A DNA stretch of 64,000 nt from RH-AL1 sp965277355 (GTDB lineage: Bacteria; Pseudomonadota; Alphaproteobacteria; Rhizobiales; Beijerinckiaceae): NCBI GenBank assembly GCA_965277355.1, contig CBDICN010000001.1, forward strand, positions 1,482,095 through 1,546,094. The letters are read 5' to 3'. Positions 49,954-58,838 of the stretch are shown in pieces. Position numbers and translations under genes: made by a program. The notes beneath the pieces are model-generated. The model was given only the letters and a program-made list of their open reading frames with translations. It did not search any database and was not told where the DNA came from. The first letter of the stretch is position 1; the number at the start of each line of letters is the position of its first letter.

Positions 49954-50988
49954 ATGAATGTTCGGCTTCCCGCCTCCGTCGTCACAGGGTTCTTCTTCGC
50001 CCTGATTCTTGCCGCGCCGCTACGCGCAGCTCCCGCAGCCACCAACCCTCCCGACGCCCAGACCGACGCCGAGGAGGAGCAGCCGACCCAGGCGCCGCTC
50101 ACGGTGGGTTCGATGGCGATTGCATCCGACTCAGCGGTCGCCGTCGAGGCGATGGCAGTCGATGTCGCGACCGACAAGGTGACCTACGCCTACCGACTCC
50201 ACAACAAGGGCCCGGCGAAGCTCTCGCTGGCGGCGAGCGTCGCCCTCCCCGACCTCGAAGTGAACAGCGACGCGGCAACCATCTTCGACCTGCCGTCGCA
50301 GAATGCGGAAAACCCGGTCGGTCTCGCCGTTTCGTCCGACAGCAAACCGATCGCGACGACGCCCTACATGCAGGCGGTGGCGGTCGGCATCGACCGGCTC
50401 GCGGAGCTCAAGGCCGAGCACCTGCCGCTCATCCCCTTCGGTGCCGACATCGAGGCGGCGCTCGCGGCCGCCAAGCCGGAGACGCTCACCAAGCTCGAGG
50501 GTCTCGGCCTCGTCACGCCGCGCGATCCGAGCCAGCCGGACACGCCGGTGATCGCCGACTGGAGCCTGCGAACCGTCCACGGCTGGATGCAGCCGCTGGA
50601 GCCGAACGCGGTCGCTAACGTGACCGTCAGTTTCAGCCCCGTGAAGGCGACCTACACCATCAACGCCGACAGTCTGTCCGGCTTCGATGCGATCAAGGAG
50701 CAGGTCTGCCTGACGCCGGAGAACATCGCCGCCGCCAAGACGCTGATCAACGGCAAGGACGCGACGGCCCAGGTGATCGACCTCACACTCGCCAACGACG
50801 GGCCGGCCCGTTGGCTCGACAACCCGCCGGCGAGCGTCGCGGTCCGCAAGCCGAAGCCGAGTTCGGTGGTGGTGTTCTGCGGCGTTGACGGTTCCACGAC
50901 TGACCAGCCGGTTGTGAAAGGCAAGATGCCGGGCAGCAGCGACGCAGCCGGCCTTCGCGTGCTGGTATTCTCACCATCGGGCCACTGA
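49954..50988 (+). CDS. Secreted protein, DUF4424-like
   Basis: A 344-residue secreted protein. The start at 49954 gives a signal peptide (VTGFFFALILAAPLRAAPA). The mature part shows VTYAYRLHNKGPAKLSLAAS, LPDLEVNSDAATIFDLPSQN and WSLRTVHGWMQPLEPNAVAN then VTVSFSP, a pattern like DUF4424 proteins, which bear surface- or envelope-associated beta domains of unknown role. Two Cys (EQVCLTPENIA, VVFCGVDG) could form a disulfide. It is divergent from the small membrane protein gene. Confidence 0.75.
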   Translation: MNVRLPASVVTGFFFALILAAPLRAAPAATNPPDAQTDAEEEQPTQAPLTVGSMAIASDSAVAVEAMAVDVATDKVTYAYRLHNKGPAKLSLAASVALPDLEVNSDAATIFDLPSQNAENPVGLAVSSDSKPIATTPYMQAVAVGIDRLAELKAEHLPLIPFGADIEAALAAAKPETLTKLEGLGLVTPRDPSQPDTPVIADWSLRTVHGWMQPLEPNAVANVTVSFSPVKATYTINADSLSGFDAIKEQVCLTPENIAAAKTLINGKDATAQVIDLTLANDGPARWLDNPPASVAVRKPKPSSVVVFCGVDGSTTDQPVVKGKMPGSSDAAGLRVLVFSPSGH

Positions 50989-51307
50989 GCGGGCCGTCAT
51001 TCGTTCGGCTCACGTAATCAACCGCGGAAACCACAATTGACCGCTGGGTTCAAGGAGAAAAGCTGTGAAAACGATCTTCGCATGCTCTTCTCGGCAACCG
51101 TGGCCGCCGTCCCGGCGGCGGCGATGATTATAGCGATCGACGGTCGGATCGTGACCGCGACTTCCACCGCCGCCACCATCGTGACGACGACGAAGATCGA
51201 TAGTTCGCGAGATGTTGTCCGGCGATGCGGCAGGACCAGACGGCGCAACGCGGTCTACGCTGCGCTTCCAAGTTGCTCGTTGACTTCCGCGCTCAGAAAT
51301 TTCGGGG
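50989..51307 (+). other. 319-bp region with a possible frameshifted small secreted-protein gene
   Basis: AAGGAGAAAAGCT precedes GTG 51065, an excellent ribosome-binding site, and the first codons read VKTIFACS, like a signal peptide, but that frame stops within 20 codons. In another frame the hydrophobic stretch resumes (MLFSATVAAVPAAAMIIAID) and runs to 51333, overlapping the end of the convergent glycosyltransferase gene. A decayed gene is possible; no family is recognised. Confidence 0.35.
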
Positions 51308-52255
51308 TTACGGCCGAACTGCCTCCTTGGTAAGCCTGTGATGCGCGTGCGACCGGTATAAGGCGTGGCAGGTCTCGTGAGCTTGACGGATCGCACTATC
51401 AGCCAGCATTTTCGCGACCCCTCTCGCCATCGCCGTATCGTGCCTCAGGATCGTTCGGTCCGAGACCTCGTTGCGGTCGAAGGCAAACCAATTCCGGTCT
51501 CGCGCGAGCACGTCGTTGAGCCCGTTCCCACGATGGTGCTTGACGAGGTAATCCTCCCACGATCGGGTATGGTAGTGGTTCACCTGCGCCAGGTGCCACG
51601 ATACCGTGCCGGGCTCCGACTGGAGAAACGCGTCGCGCGATTCGTCGACGAAGTAGCGCGGCAGGGTGCGACTAGCGCCATCGACGTAGTGTAGCGCCGC
51701 GAGCCGCTCCGGCAGCGGGTATCGCGGCTGGTGTGGCATAAAACGGCAATGATAGGCGTCGACCTGCGTGAACAGCGTCTTGAACGACCAGTTGACGCCG
51801 TGGTGGAGCGTGGCCGCCCGGGTGAAACGCTGCGTCACGCGTTGCTCGGACGCTGCATGGTGGCCGGCACTGCCGAAGACGCGCCAGTTGACAAGGATCG
51901 CCGTTGCGTTGGGCGCGCCGGCGACGAGGTCCTCGACCGTGCCGGACCCGACGTGGACGTTCAGGAATTCGTCGGCATCGAGCACCATCACCCAGTCGGC
52001 CTGCGTGACGATGGGCAGCATCTGGACTTGCGCGTAGGCGGCAAGCTGCGGCTTGTCGCCCGGAGCGAGCACGGTCCGATGGTGCGCGAGGACGCCGAGT
52101 GCCGCCAAGCGGTCGAGCAGCAAAGGCGACCCGTCGAGGCAGTCGTTGGTGCACACGATGATGTCGGTGAAGCCGATCGCGCGGTGATAGGCGACCCATT
52201 CGAGAATGAACGGACCCTCGTTGCGCATCGTCGCCACAAGGAGGAAGCGGCGCAT
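51308..52255 (-). CDS. Glycosyltransferase family 2-like protein
   Basis: A 315-residue GT-A-fold protein of the type annotated as glycosyltransferase family 2 or GT92-like. The N-terminus RRFLLVATMRNEGPFILEWV and FTDIIVCTNDCLDGS mark the nucleotide-sugar domain; the metal-binding motif is DADEFLNV; GVNWSFKTLF and HYHTRSWEDYLVKHHRGNG follow. No membrane helix. Its start overlaps the stop of a small membrane protein gene by one base, which in turn follows the RND pump gene by 4 bp, so it is expressed with the pump. The acceptor is unknown. Confidence 0.85.
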   Translation of the reverse strand: MRRFLLVATMRNEGPFILEWVAYHRAIGFTDIIVCTNDCLDGSPLLLDRLAALGVLAHHRTVLAPGDKPQLAAYAQVQMLPIVTQADWVMVLDADEFLNVHVGSGTVEDLVAGAPNATAILVNWRVFGSAGHHAASEQRVTQRFTRAATLHHGVNWSFKTLFTQVDAYHCRFMPHQPRYPLPERLAALHYVDGASRTLPRYFVDESRDAFLQSEPGTVSWHLAQVNHYHTRSWEDYLVKHHRGNGLNDVLARDRNWFAFDRNEVSDRTILRHDTAMARGVAKMLADSAIRQAHETCHALYRSHAHHRLTKEAVRP

Positions 52256-52527
52256 CAGTCGCGAACCGTGAGGCGTGACGTCGTCGAAGCGGACCGCACG
52301 ATTCTAGAAACCATCAAAGCCAGGGCCGCCAGGATGGCCTCGCCGGCATGGCCTGGTCCATAGCCGCTACCGGCGCGGTCGACGGCGGGATCGCTCTTGC
52401 CGAAGCGACGTGCCCGCACCGCGTCCAAACTGCGCCTACGCACCGCCACGACGCCCGGCATGAGCGCGCCGGCGATGATCGCGATGCCCAAGATAACGCC
52501 GAGCGCCGCGAACAGCCAGTCCGGCAT
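52255..52527 (-). CDS. Small membrane protein in RND operon
   Basis: A 90-residue protein with one sure N-terminal helix (LFAALGVILGIAIIAGALMP) and a weaker hydrophobic stretch near residue 65-75. It lies between the RND permease (4 bp upstream) and the glycosyltransferase (1-bp overlap). The basic loop VRRRSLDAVRARRFGKSD faces the cytosol by the positive-inside rule. No family recognised. Confidence 0.65.
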   Translation of the reverse strand: MPDWLFAALGVILGIAIIAGALMPGVVAVRRRSLDAVRARRFGKSDPAVDRAGSGYGPGHAGEAILAALALMVSRIVRSASTTSRLTVRD

Positions 52528-52531
52528 GGTG

Positions 52532-55500
52532 CTACTCCGCCGCCTCCCGGCGAGGCATCAGCGGCACCGCCTCGCGATGCTCCGCTGAGACGCGGCCGCG
52601 CGAATGGTCGCGCGCGATCAGCGTGTAGATCGCGGGTGTGACGAACAGGGTGAAGAAGGTGCCGATCGACATGCCGAACGCGATCACGATGCCGATCGCG
52701 AAGCGCGAGCGGGCACCTGCACCTTCCGCGATCATCAGCGGCACCATCGCCACCACCATCGCCGCCGTCGTCATCAGGATCGGGCGCAATCGCACCCCGG
52801 CCGCCATCTCGATCGCCGCGCGGCGGCCGATGCCTTCCTCCTGCAGCCGGTTGGCGAACTCAACCATCAGGATCCCGTGCTTCGAGATCAAGCCGATCAG
52901 CGTGACGAGGCCGATCTCGGAATAGATGTTGAGGCTCGCCATGCCCATCACGCCGAGCAAATTGAGCGGCAGCAGCGCGCCGAACATCGAGGTCGGCAGC
53001 GCGATCAGGATGATAAAAGGATCGCGGAAGCTCTCGAACTGCGCCGCGAGCACGAGGTAGATCACGATGAGCGCGAACACGAAGGTGAGCACCAGCGTGT
53101 TGCCCTCCTGCACGAACTGCCGGCTCTCGCCCTGGTAGTCGACGGTGAAACCTTCCGGCATGATCGTCTTTGCCGTCTTGTCGAGGAAGGCAAGCGCCTC
53201 GCCGAGCGTGCGGCCGGGGAACGGCACGCCCGACAGCGTCGCGGAATTGAGCTGCTGGAAGGTCGGCAGGCTGTTGGGCTGGGTCGACTGCGAAACGGAG
53301 GCGATCGTCGAGAGCGGCACGAGATCGCCGCCGGCGGTGCGCAGTTGGTAGCGCGTCAGCCAGTCCACCGTCTGGCGGAAATCGCGCGGCACCTGCGGGA
53401 TGACCTCGTAGCTTCGGCCGTAGAGATTGAAGCGGTTGACATAGTTCCCGCCGAGCAGCGTCGCCAGCGTCGAGCCAACGTCCTGCATCGAGATGCCGAG
53501 CCGGTTGGCCTTGGCGGCGTCGATCTTCAGCTCGAACTGCGGGGTGTCGAACTTGAGGTCCGAGTCGGTGAAGATGAACAGCCCGCTCTTGCTCGCCTCC
53601 GCCTCGAGCTTGGCCATCACGTCGACGATCTCCCTGTAGTCCCCGATCGAGCGAACCACGAACTGCAGCGGCGGACCGCCCGTCGAGCCCGGCAGCGCCG
53701 GCGGCGAGAAGCCCAGCACCTTCGAGCCGGTGATCTCGCCGAACTTCGGCGATAGCGCCTGCAGGACCTCCTTCTGGCTGCGCGTACGATCGCCCCAGTT
53801 CTTGAGGATGATGCCGCCGAAGCCGGACGTCACACCTTGATAACCGTTGATGGCGAACAGATGCTCGGCCTCGGTGATCGGCCCCATCAGGTCATGCAGC
53901 TGCTTGGTGCTCTTCTCGATGTAGTCAAGGTTGGCGTACTGCGGCGCCTTGATCAACGCGAAGATGACGCCCTGGTCCTCCTCCGGCGCCAGCTCCTTCG
54001 GCGTCGTCGCGAACATGATCGCGGTCAGCGTCAGCACACCGACGAGCACGAGCACGGTGAGCGCGCGGAAGTTCAGCGAGCGCACCAGAACCCAACTGTA
54101 GACGCGCCGGAAGCGGTCGAACATCGCGTCGAGCAGCCGCGCGAAGGAGAAGCTGCCGCGCGGCGGCGGCGGTTTCAACAGCTTCGAGCACATCATCGGC
54201 GACAAGGTCAGCGCGATGACGCCCGAGACCACGACCGAGCCGGCGAGCGCGAAGGCGAATTCGCGGAACAGTGCGCCGGTGAGACCGGTGACGAAGCCGA
54301 TCGGCGCGTAAACCGCGGCGAGCGTAATCGTCATAGAGATCACCGGCCCGGTGATCTCGCGCGCGCCCTTGATCGAGGCGTCATAGGGCGTGAGCCCCTC
54401 CTCGATATGGCGGTAGATGTTCTCGACCACCACGATCGCGTCGTCGACGACGAGGCCGATTGCCAGCACCAAAGCGAGCAGGGTGAGCAGGTTGATCGAA
54501 TAGCCGAGCGCCAGCAGCATGATCATCACGCCGACGAGCGACAGCGGAATGGTGATGATCGGGATCAGCGTCGCGCGCAGGCTGCCGAGAAAGAGGAAGA
54601 TCACGACGACGACGATCAGCGCCGCCTCGCCCAAGGTCTTCTCGACCTCGGCGATCGAGGCGCGGATGAATTTGGTGGCGTCGTAGGCAATCGAGGCCGA
54701 CAACCCCGCTGGAAGATCGCCCTGCAGCGCGGGGAACGCCGCGCGCACCGCGGTGATCACCTCGAGCGGGTTGGCGGTCGGCGTCGCGTTGATGCCGATG
54801 AACACCGCCTTCTGGCCGTCGAAGACGGAGGATGAGTCGACCGCCTCCGGCCCGAGCTCCGTGGTCGCGATGTCGCCGATGCGGATCAGCGCGTCGCCGT
54901 GAGCGGCGACGATGAGCTGCGCGAAGGCCTTCGCCGAATCGAGCGAGGTCAGCGCGTTGATCGAGGTCTGGGTGTAGTCGCCCTTCACCTGGCCGGCGGC
55001 GGAGGTGAAATTGTTGGCGGCGAGCGCGCGGCTGACGTCGGCGGCGGTGACACCGCGCGCCGCCATCTTGTTGGGATCGAGCCAGACGCGCATCGCGAAG
55101 CTCTGGCCGCCGAGGATGTCGGCCGAGGCGACGCCATCGATCGTCTGCAGCCGCGGTTGTACGACGCGAGTGATATAATCGGTGATCTGCGGCGGACTGA
55201 GCACCGTCGAGTTGAACGACAGGTACATGAGCGCGGTGGAGTCGCCGGTCTTCTTGATGACCACCGGATCCTGCGACTCGCGCGGGAGCTGGAACTTGAC
55301 CTGGTTGATCTTCGACAGCACGTCCGCCACGGCGCGGTCGGCGTTGGCGTTGAGGCGCAGGTTCAGCGTGATCGTCGAGACGTTCTGCTGCGAGTTCGAC
55401 ACCAGCGTGTCGATGCCCTCGGCCGAGGCCACCGCCTGCGCAATGGGCGTCGTGATGAAGCCTTTGATGAGGTCCGCGTTGGCGCCGGGATAGGTCGTGG

Positions 55501-55651
55501 TGATCGTGATCGAGGTCGACTCGAGCTGGGGGTATTGCCGGATCTGAAGCTTGGAGAACGCCTCGATCCCGACGAAAAGGATCAGCAGGCTGACGACGGA
55601 TGCCAGCACCGGACGCCTGATGAAGAGATCGGTGAAGGATCCGCGCATCAA
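52532..55651 (-). CDS. RND multidrug efflux permease (AcrB/MexF-like)
   Basis: The inner-membrane pump of a tripartite exporter. The 1039 residues follow the HAE1 layout: helix 1 at 12-28, two large periplasmic loops, and proton-relay Asp-Asp in helix 4 (GLVVDDAIVVVENIYRHIEE). Other family blocks: TTYPGANADLIKGFITTPIA, ALAGSVVVSGVIALTLSPMM and the C-terminal GLISKHGILMVEFANRLQEE. The adaptor gene ends 1 bp upstream. No outer-membrane channel gene follows; it must use one encoded elsewhere. Substrates cannot be predicted. Confidence 0.95.
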   Translation of the reverse strand: MMRGSFTDLFIRRPVLASVVSLLILFVGIEAFSKLQIRQYPQLESTSITITTTYPGANADLIKGFITTPIAQAVASAEGIDTLVSNSQQNVSTITLNLRLNANADRAVADVLSKINQVKFQLPRESQDPVVIKKTGDSTALMYLSFNSTVLSPPQITDYITRVVQPRLQTIDGVASADILGGQSFAMRVWLDPNKMAARGVTAADVSRALAANNFTSAAGQVKGDYTQTSINALTSLDSAKAFAQLIVAAHGDALIRIGDIATTELGPEAVDSSSVFDGQKAVFIGINATPTANPLEVITAVRAAFPALQGDLPAGLSASIAYDATKFIRASIAEVEKTLGEAALIVVVVIFLFLGSLRATLIPIITIPLSLVGVMIMLLALGYSINLLTLLALVLAIGLVVDDAIVVVENIYRHIEEGLTPYDASIKGAREITGPVISMTITLAAVYAPIGFVTGLTGALFREFAFALAGSVVVSGVIALTLSPMMCSKLLKPPPPRGSFSFARLLDAMFDRFRRVYSWVLVRSLNFRALTVLVLVGVLTLTAIMFATTPKELAPEEDQGVIFALIKAPQYANLDYIEKSTKQLHDLMGPITEAEHLFAINGYQGVTSGFGGIILKNWGDRTRSQKEVLQALSPKFGEITGSKVLGFSPPALPGSTGGPPLQFVVRSIGDYREIVDVMAKLEAEASKSGLFIFTDSDLKFDTPQFELKIDAAKANRLGISMQDVGSTLATLLGGNYVNRFNLYGRSYEVIPQVPRDFRQTVDWLTRYQLRTAGGDLVPLSTIASVSQSTQPNSLPTFQQLNSATLSGVPFPGRTLGEALAFLDKTAKTIMPEGFTVDYQGESRQFVQEGNTLVLTFVFALIVIYLVLAAQFESFRDPFIILIALPTSMFGALLPLNLLGVMGMASLNIYSEIGLVTLIGLISKHGILMVEFANRLQEEGIGRRAAIEMAAGVRLRPILMTTAAMVVAMVPLMIAEGAGARSRFAIGIVIAFGMSIGTFFTLFVTPAIYTLIARDHSRGRVSAEHREAVPLMPRREAAE

Positions 55652-55652
55652 G

Positions 55653-56828
55653 CTATTCCTTCGGCAGGGTCTTGGGCGGGATCAGCTTCGCGTTGGGATC
55701 GATCACGACGCTGGCGCCGTTCATCAGCTTGATTTGCCCTTGCGCGATGACGGTCTCGCCCGGCTTGACGCCGTCGAGTACGGCGACCTCGTCGCCTTTG
55801 GTCTCTCCAGTTCGCACGAAGCGCCGCGTCGCGATGAACTCGTTGGACTTCCGCGCCGCCGTGGCCGCCTGGGCGCTGCCCGGCTGCGGCTTGTCCTCCT
55901 TCGGCGTCACCACGAAGACGCTGTCACCGTAAAGCGAAAAGCTCACCGCCGTTCGCGGCACCACCGTCACGTCGCGCGCCGTTCCGGCGAGCACGTCGAC
56001 ATTGGCGAACATGCCCGGCAGCAGTCGGCGATCGGGGTTGGTGAACAGGGCGCGCACAAGAACGCTGCGGCTCTCCGCCGCGATCCGCGCGTCGACGAGA
56101 TCGATCTTCCCCTCGAAGATACGGCCCGGGTAGGCATCGACCTTAACCTCCACCGCCTCGCCGGGCTTGAGGCTGCCGAGCGATTGCTCGGGGATCGGGA
56201 AGTCGACGAAGATCGGATCGAGCTGCTGCAACGTGATGAGGCTCATGCCTGGGGAGGCATATTGCCCGACGTCGACCTTGCGGATGCCGAGACGCCCGGC
56301 GAACGGCGCGGCGAGCGTCTTCAGCGCGATCGTCGCCTTGGCGCGGTCGACCGCCGCCTGCGCCTGGTCGCGGGTGGCCTGCGCGGAATCGAGGTTGGCC
56401 TTGGCCGTGTTGCCGCCGGTCATCAGCTGGGTCTGGCGCTGGAACGCGAGATCCGCATTCCTCAACGTCGCCATGTTGCTCTTGAGGTCGGCGCGCTCGA
56501 CCGCTGTATCGAGCTCGAAGAGCTCGAAGTTCTTGGCGACGTCCTGGCCCGAGCCGATATGGATCGCGTTGACGATGCCGCCGAGCTGGGAGGACACGTC
56601 GATGCCCTGGAAGGCACGCACGCTGCCGATGGCGCTGATACGCGGCTCCCACCGCCGCTTCTCGGCCCTGGCCGCGGCCACCGTCGTCGGCGGCGGCGCT
56701 GCGGCGGCGATGAAGCCCTTGATGATGCCCGGCTTTATGTTGAAATGGAACGTGTAGAACGCGAAAGACAGGCCGCCGAGGACGCCCAGCACCACGAGGA
56801 AGACAACCGCCTTCAGGAACGTCTTCAT
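55653..56828 (-). CDS. RND efflux periplasmic adaptor (membrane fusion protein)
   Basis: A 391-residue adaptor joining the RND pump to an outer-membrane channel. It starts at 56828 with a membrane anchor (FLKAVVFLVVLGVLGGLSFA), then has split lipoyl halves (GSVRAFQGIDVSSQLGGIV and TLAAPFAGRLGIRKVDVGQY), a coiled-coil hairpin between them (about 105-165), and beta-barrel and membrane-proximal domains with PGMFANVDVLAG and VVPRTAVSFSLYGDSVFVV. The longer frame (ATG 56915) is rejected because it delays the anchor. Gene order adaptor-permease is standard. Confidence 0.94.
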   Translation of the reverse strand: MKTFLKAVVFLVVLGVLGGLSFAFYTFHFNIKPGIIKGFIAAAAPPPTTVAAARAEKRRWEPRISAIGSVRAFQGIDVSSQLGGIVNAIHIGSGQDVAKNFELFELDTAVERADLKSNMATLRNADLAFQRQTQLMTGGNTAKANLDSAQATRDQAQAAVDRAKATIALKTLAAPFAGRLGIRKVDVGQYASPGMSLITLQQLDPIFVDFPIPEQSLGSLKPGEAVEVKVDAYPGRIFEGKIDLVDARIAAESRSVLVRALFTNPDRRLLPGMFANVDVLAGTARDVTVVPRTAVSFSLYGDSVFVVTPKEDKPQPGSAQAATAARKSNEFIATRRFVRTGETKGDEVAVLDGVKPGETVIAQGQIKLMNGASVVIDPNAKLIPPKTLPKE

Positions 56829-56942
56829 GGTCGAGCCCCAGACCCCTGATCCGCCCGCAACCGTACCGGCCGGTCTACTTACAGCGTTGCCTTGCCGAAA
56901 ACAAACGGCAAACATGCGGCGAAAAAAGGGGCGTCTCAGGCC

Positions 56943-57488
56943 TTATCGCGCGCGAGCCGGGTTGCCGACAGCGGTCGTGCCGGCCGGCACCGAGCGCGTC
57001 ACCACGCTGCCGGCCCCGATGATGGCGTGATCGCCGATGCTCACGCCGGGCAGGATGATAGCGCCGCCGCCGATCCAGACATTCGCGCCGATCGTAACCG
57101 GACGCCCGAACTCCAGCATCTTGTCGCGCAGGTTGCGGTCCCTTGGGTGATCGGCCGCCAGGATTTGGACGCCGGGGCCGATCTGCGTCTTGTCGCCGAT
57201 GGTGATCGTCATAACGTCGAGCAGGACGCAGTTGAAATTGAGGAAGACGTGATCGCCCAGCTCGATATTGTAGCCGTAGTCGCAGAAGAATGGCGGCCGG
57301 ATGTTACAGCCGCGCCCTACCCTGCCGAAAAGGTCGGCCAGGAGCGCGAGACGCTCGTCCTGGTCTCGCGCGATCGTCGCATTGTACCGATCGAGCCACG
57401 TGCAGACGCGCTCGTGGTCGGCTTTCAGCTCGGGATCGCCGGCGAGGTAGAGTTCGCCCGCAAGCATCTTCTGTTTGTCTCCGGCCAT
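56943..57488 (-). CDS. Maltose/galactoside O-acetyltransferase (Maa/LacA/NodL type)
   Basis: A trimeric left-handed beta-helix enzyme of 181 residues that transfers acetyl from acetyl-CoA to a sugar 6-hydroxyl. N-terminal Maa domain KQKMLAGELYLAGDPEL, then RPPFFCDYGYNIELGDHVFL then NFNCVLLD, catalytic His in ILAADHPRD, and C-terminal IGANVWIGGGAIILPGV then SIGDHAIIGAGSVVTRSVP. It matches the family over its full length. In rhizobia the same fold includes NodL, but no nodulation genes are near. A separate unit from the RND operon (114 bp gap). Confidence 0.92.
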   Translation of the reverse strand: MAGDKQKMLAGELYLAGDPELKADHERVCTWLDRYNATIARDQDERLALLADLFGRVGRGCNIRPPFFCDYGYNIELGDHVFLNFNCVLLDVMTITIGDKTQIGPGVQILAADHPRDRNLRDKMLEFGRPVTIGANVWIGGGAIILPGVSIGDHAIIGAGSVVTRSVPAGTTAVGNPARAR

Positions 57489-57553
57489 TGGCGTCCCCGC
57501 TCCGGTGGATGCGCTTTGTCAGCCGGGAACCGGGTGCGGCAAACCACAGGCAC

Positions 57554-57581
57554 AAAAAAGCCCGCCGACCCTGGTCGGCGG
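57554..57581 (-). terminator. Intrinsic terminator of csbD-like gene
   Basis: CCGCCGACC (57562-57570) pairs with GGTCGGCGG (57573-57581). On the reverse strand the stem is followed by GC and six Ts. It lies 24 bp past the csbD stop. Confidence 0.85.
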
Positions 57582-57604
57582 ACCCATGATAAAGCCAGAA
57601 ACGA

Positions 57605-57799
57605 TCAGCGCTTGACGGCATCCGAAACGTTGCGGCCGGCGTCCTTCACGTCGCCAACGGCCTGCCGGCCCGCACCCTCGGCCTTGTCGGCCTTGCCTTC
57701 CGCCTGCAGCTTCTCGTTACCAGTGACCTTGCCAGCGGCATCCTTGATCGCGCCTTCGGCCTTCTTCAAGATGCCTTTGCCGTGCTGCTCATCAACCAT
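57605..57799 (-). CDS. CsbD-family stress protein
   Basis: A 64-residue hydrophilic helical protein of the CsbD family: MVDEQHGKGILKKAEGAIKD, AAGKVTGNEKLQAEGKADKA and EGAGRQAVGDVKDAGRNVSD. Members are strongly induced by general stress in other bacteria; a molecular role is not established. GGAGGC is about 5 bp upstream of the ATG. It has its own terminator and is not part of the acetyltransferase unit. Confidence 0.95.
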   Translation of the reverse strand: MVDEQHGKGILKKAEGAIKDAAGKVTGNEKLQAEGKADKAEGAGRQAVGDVKDAGRNVSDAVKR

Positions 57800-58034
57800 G
57801 ATAGCCTCCGTGTGCGATTACGTGGCGCCAACAAACAGCCGAGCCGGGCGGTTCCACGACGAAGCTGAGGCCTGTAGTCGTAGGCTTGATAACGCCGGTC
57901 GGTCGACCTGTGGCGTCATCGATCGGCCACACTCCTTCCGACGCTCAGGCCGCTTGGCCGACCGCGCGTTGACGGGCGGCAAGCTTGCTGGTCTACCTCC
58001 GCCGCCTGCAACAAGGAATAAGGCTGAGGGTTCG

Positions 58035-58838
58035 TTGGATCTCTTCGTACCGCTGGAGCGCGCCTGGCACTATCGCGAGCTGATCCGCGCCGTCGTCCGG
58101 CGAGAACTCGCGGCGAGGTTCCGCGGCTCTATCCTCGGATGGCTGTGGGCGATCTTCGGCCCGCTCGTGATGTTGTCGGCCTACACGATCATCTTCTCTA
58201 ACGCCGTCGGCGTGCCACCTTCGGCGCGCGGAGGCGGCGTCAAGACATACGCGATCTCGATCTTCACCGGGCTGATCGTCTTCAATCTCTTCTCGGAGCT
58301 CGCGTACCGGGCACCGGGGCTGCTCCACGAGCATGTCACCTTCATCAAGAAGTCGATCTTCCCTTCGGAGACGCTGGCCTGGACGGCTTCGTTCCGCGCG
58401 CTGACCTACGCCTCGATCAGCTTGCTGATCCTGCTCCTGTTCCTTGTCTTCGCCACCCGCGGCCTGCCCCCGACGACGCTGCTGCTGCCGTTCATCGTGG
58501 TGCCGTTCATCCTGTTCCTGCTCGGCTCGTGCTGGTTCCTGATGGCGCTCGGCTCCTTCACACGCGACGTAGCCCACCTGATGATCTCGATTGTGCCGGT
58601 GATGATGTTCGCCACGCCGATCTTCTACTCGATCGACGACGTGCCGGAGAAGCTGCGCGTCTACGTGCACCTCAACATCATCGGCGACTACGTCGAGATG
58701 ATCCGCGACGTGCTCATCCACGGCCACTTGCCGAACCCTTACCTCTACGTAGGAAGCCTCCTTGTCTCGCTCCTTGTCTTTCGATTCGGCTATCGATTCT
58801 TCATGCGGTACAAGTCCATATTCGTCGATGTCATCTGA
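58035..58838 (+). CDS. ABC-2-type polysaccharide export permease (Wzm-like)
   Basis: A 267-residue inner-membrane permease of a polysaccharide ABC exporter. The N-terminus FVPLERAWHYRELIRAVVRR and LAARFRGSILGWLWAIFGPL is the hallmark of TagG/Wzm/KpsM-type permeases; six helices follow (WAIFGPLVMLSAYTIIF, GLIVFNLFSELAYRAPG, and so on) and the segment PIFYSIDDVPEKLR is conserved. The TTG at 58035 with GAGGG 5-6 bp upstream is the best start; the open frame continues far upstream but without similarity. It overlaps its ATPase gene by 11 bp. Confidence 0.9.
   Translation: MDLFVPLERAWHYRELIRAVVRRELAARFRGSILGWLWAIFGPLVMLSAYTIIFSNAVGVPPSARGGGVKTYAISIFTGLIVFNLFSELAYRAPGLLHEHVTFIKKSIFPSETLAWTASFRALTYASISLLILLLFLVFATRGLPPTTLLLPFIVVPFILFLLGSCWFLMALGSFTRDVAHLMISIVPVMMFATPIFYSIDDVPEKLRVYVHLNIIGDYVEMIRDVLIHGHLPNPYLYVGSLLVSLLVFRFGYRFFMRYKSIFVDVI

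Noticed and set aside
56892..58034. Upstream extension of the Wzm-like permease frame (381 extra residues)
   Set aside because: It runs antisense through the acetyltransferase and csbD genes; similarity starts only after TTG 58035.
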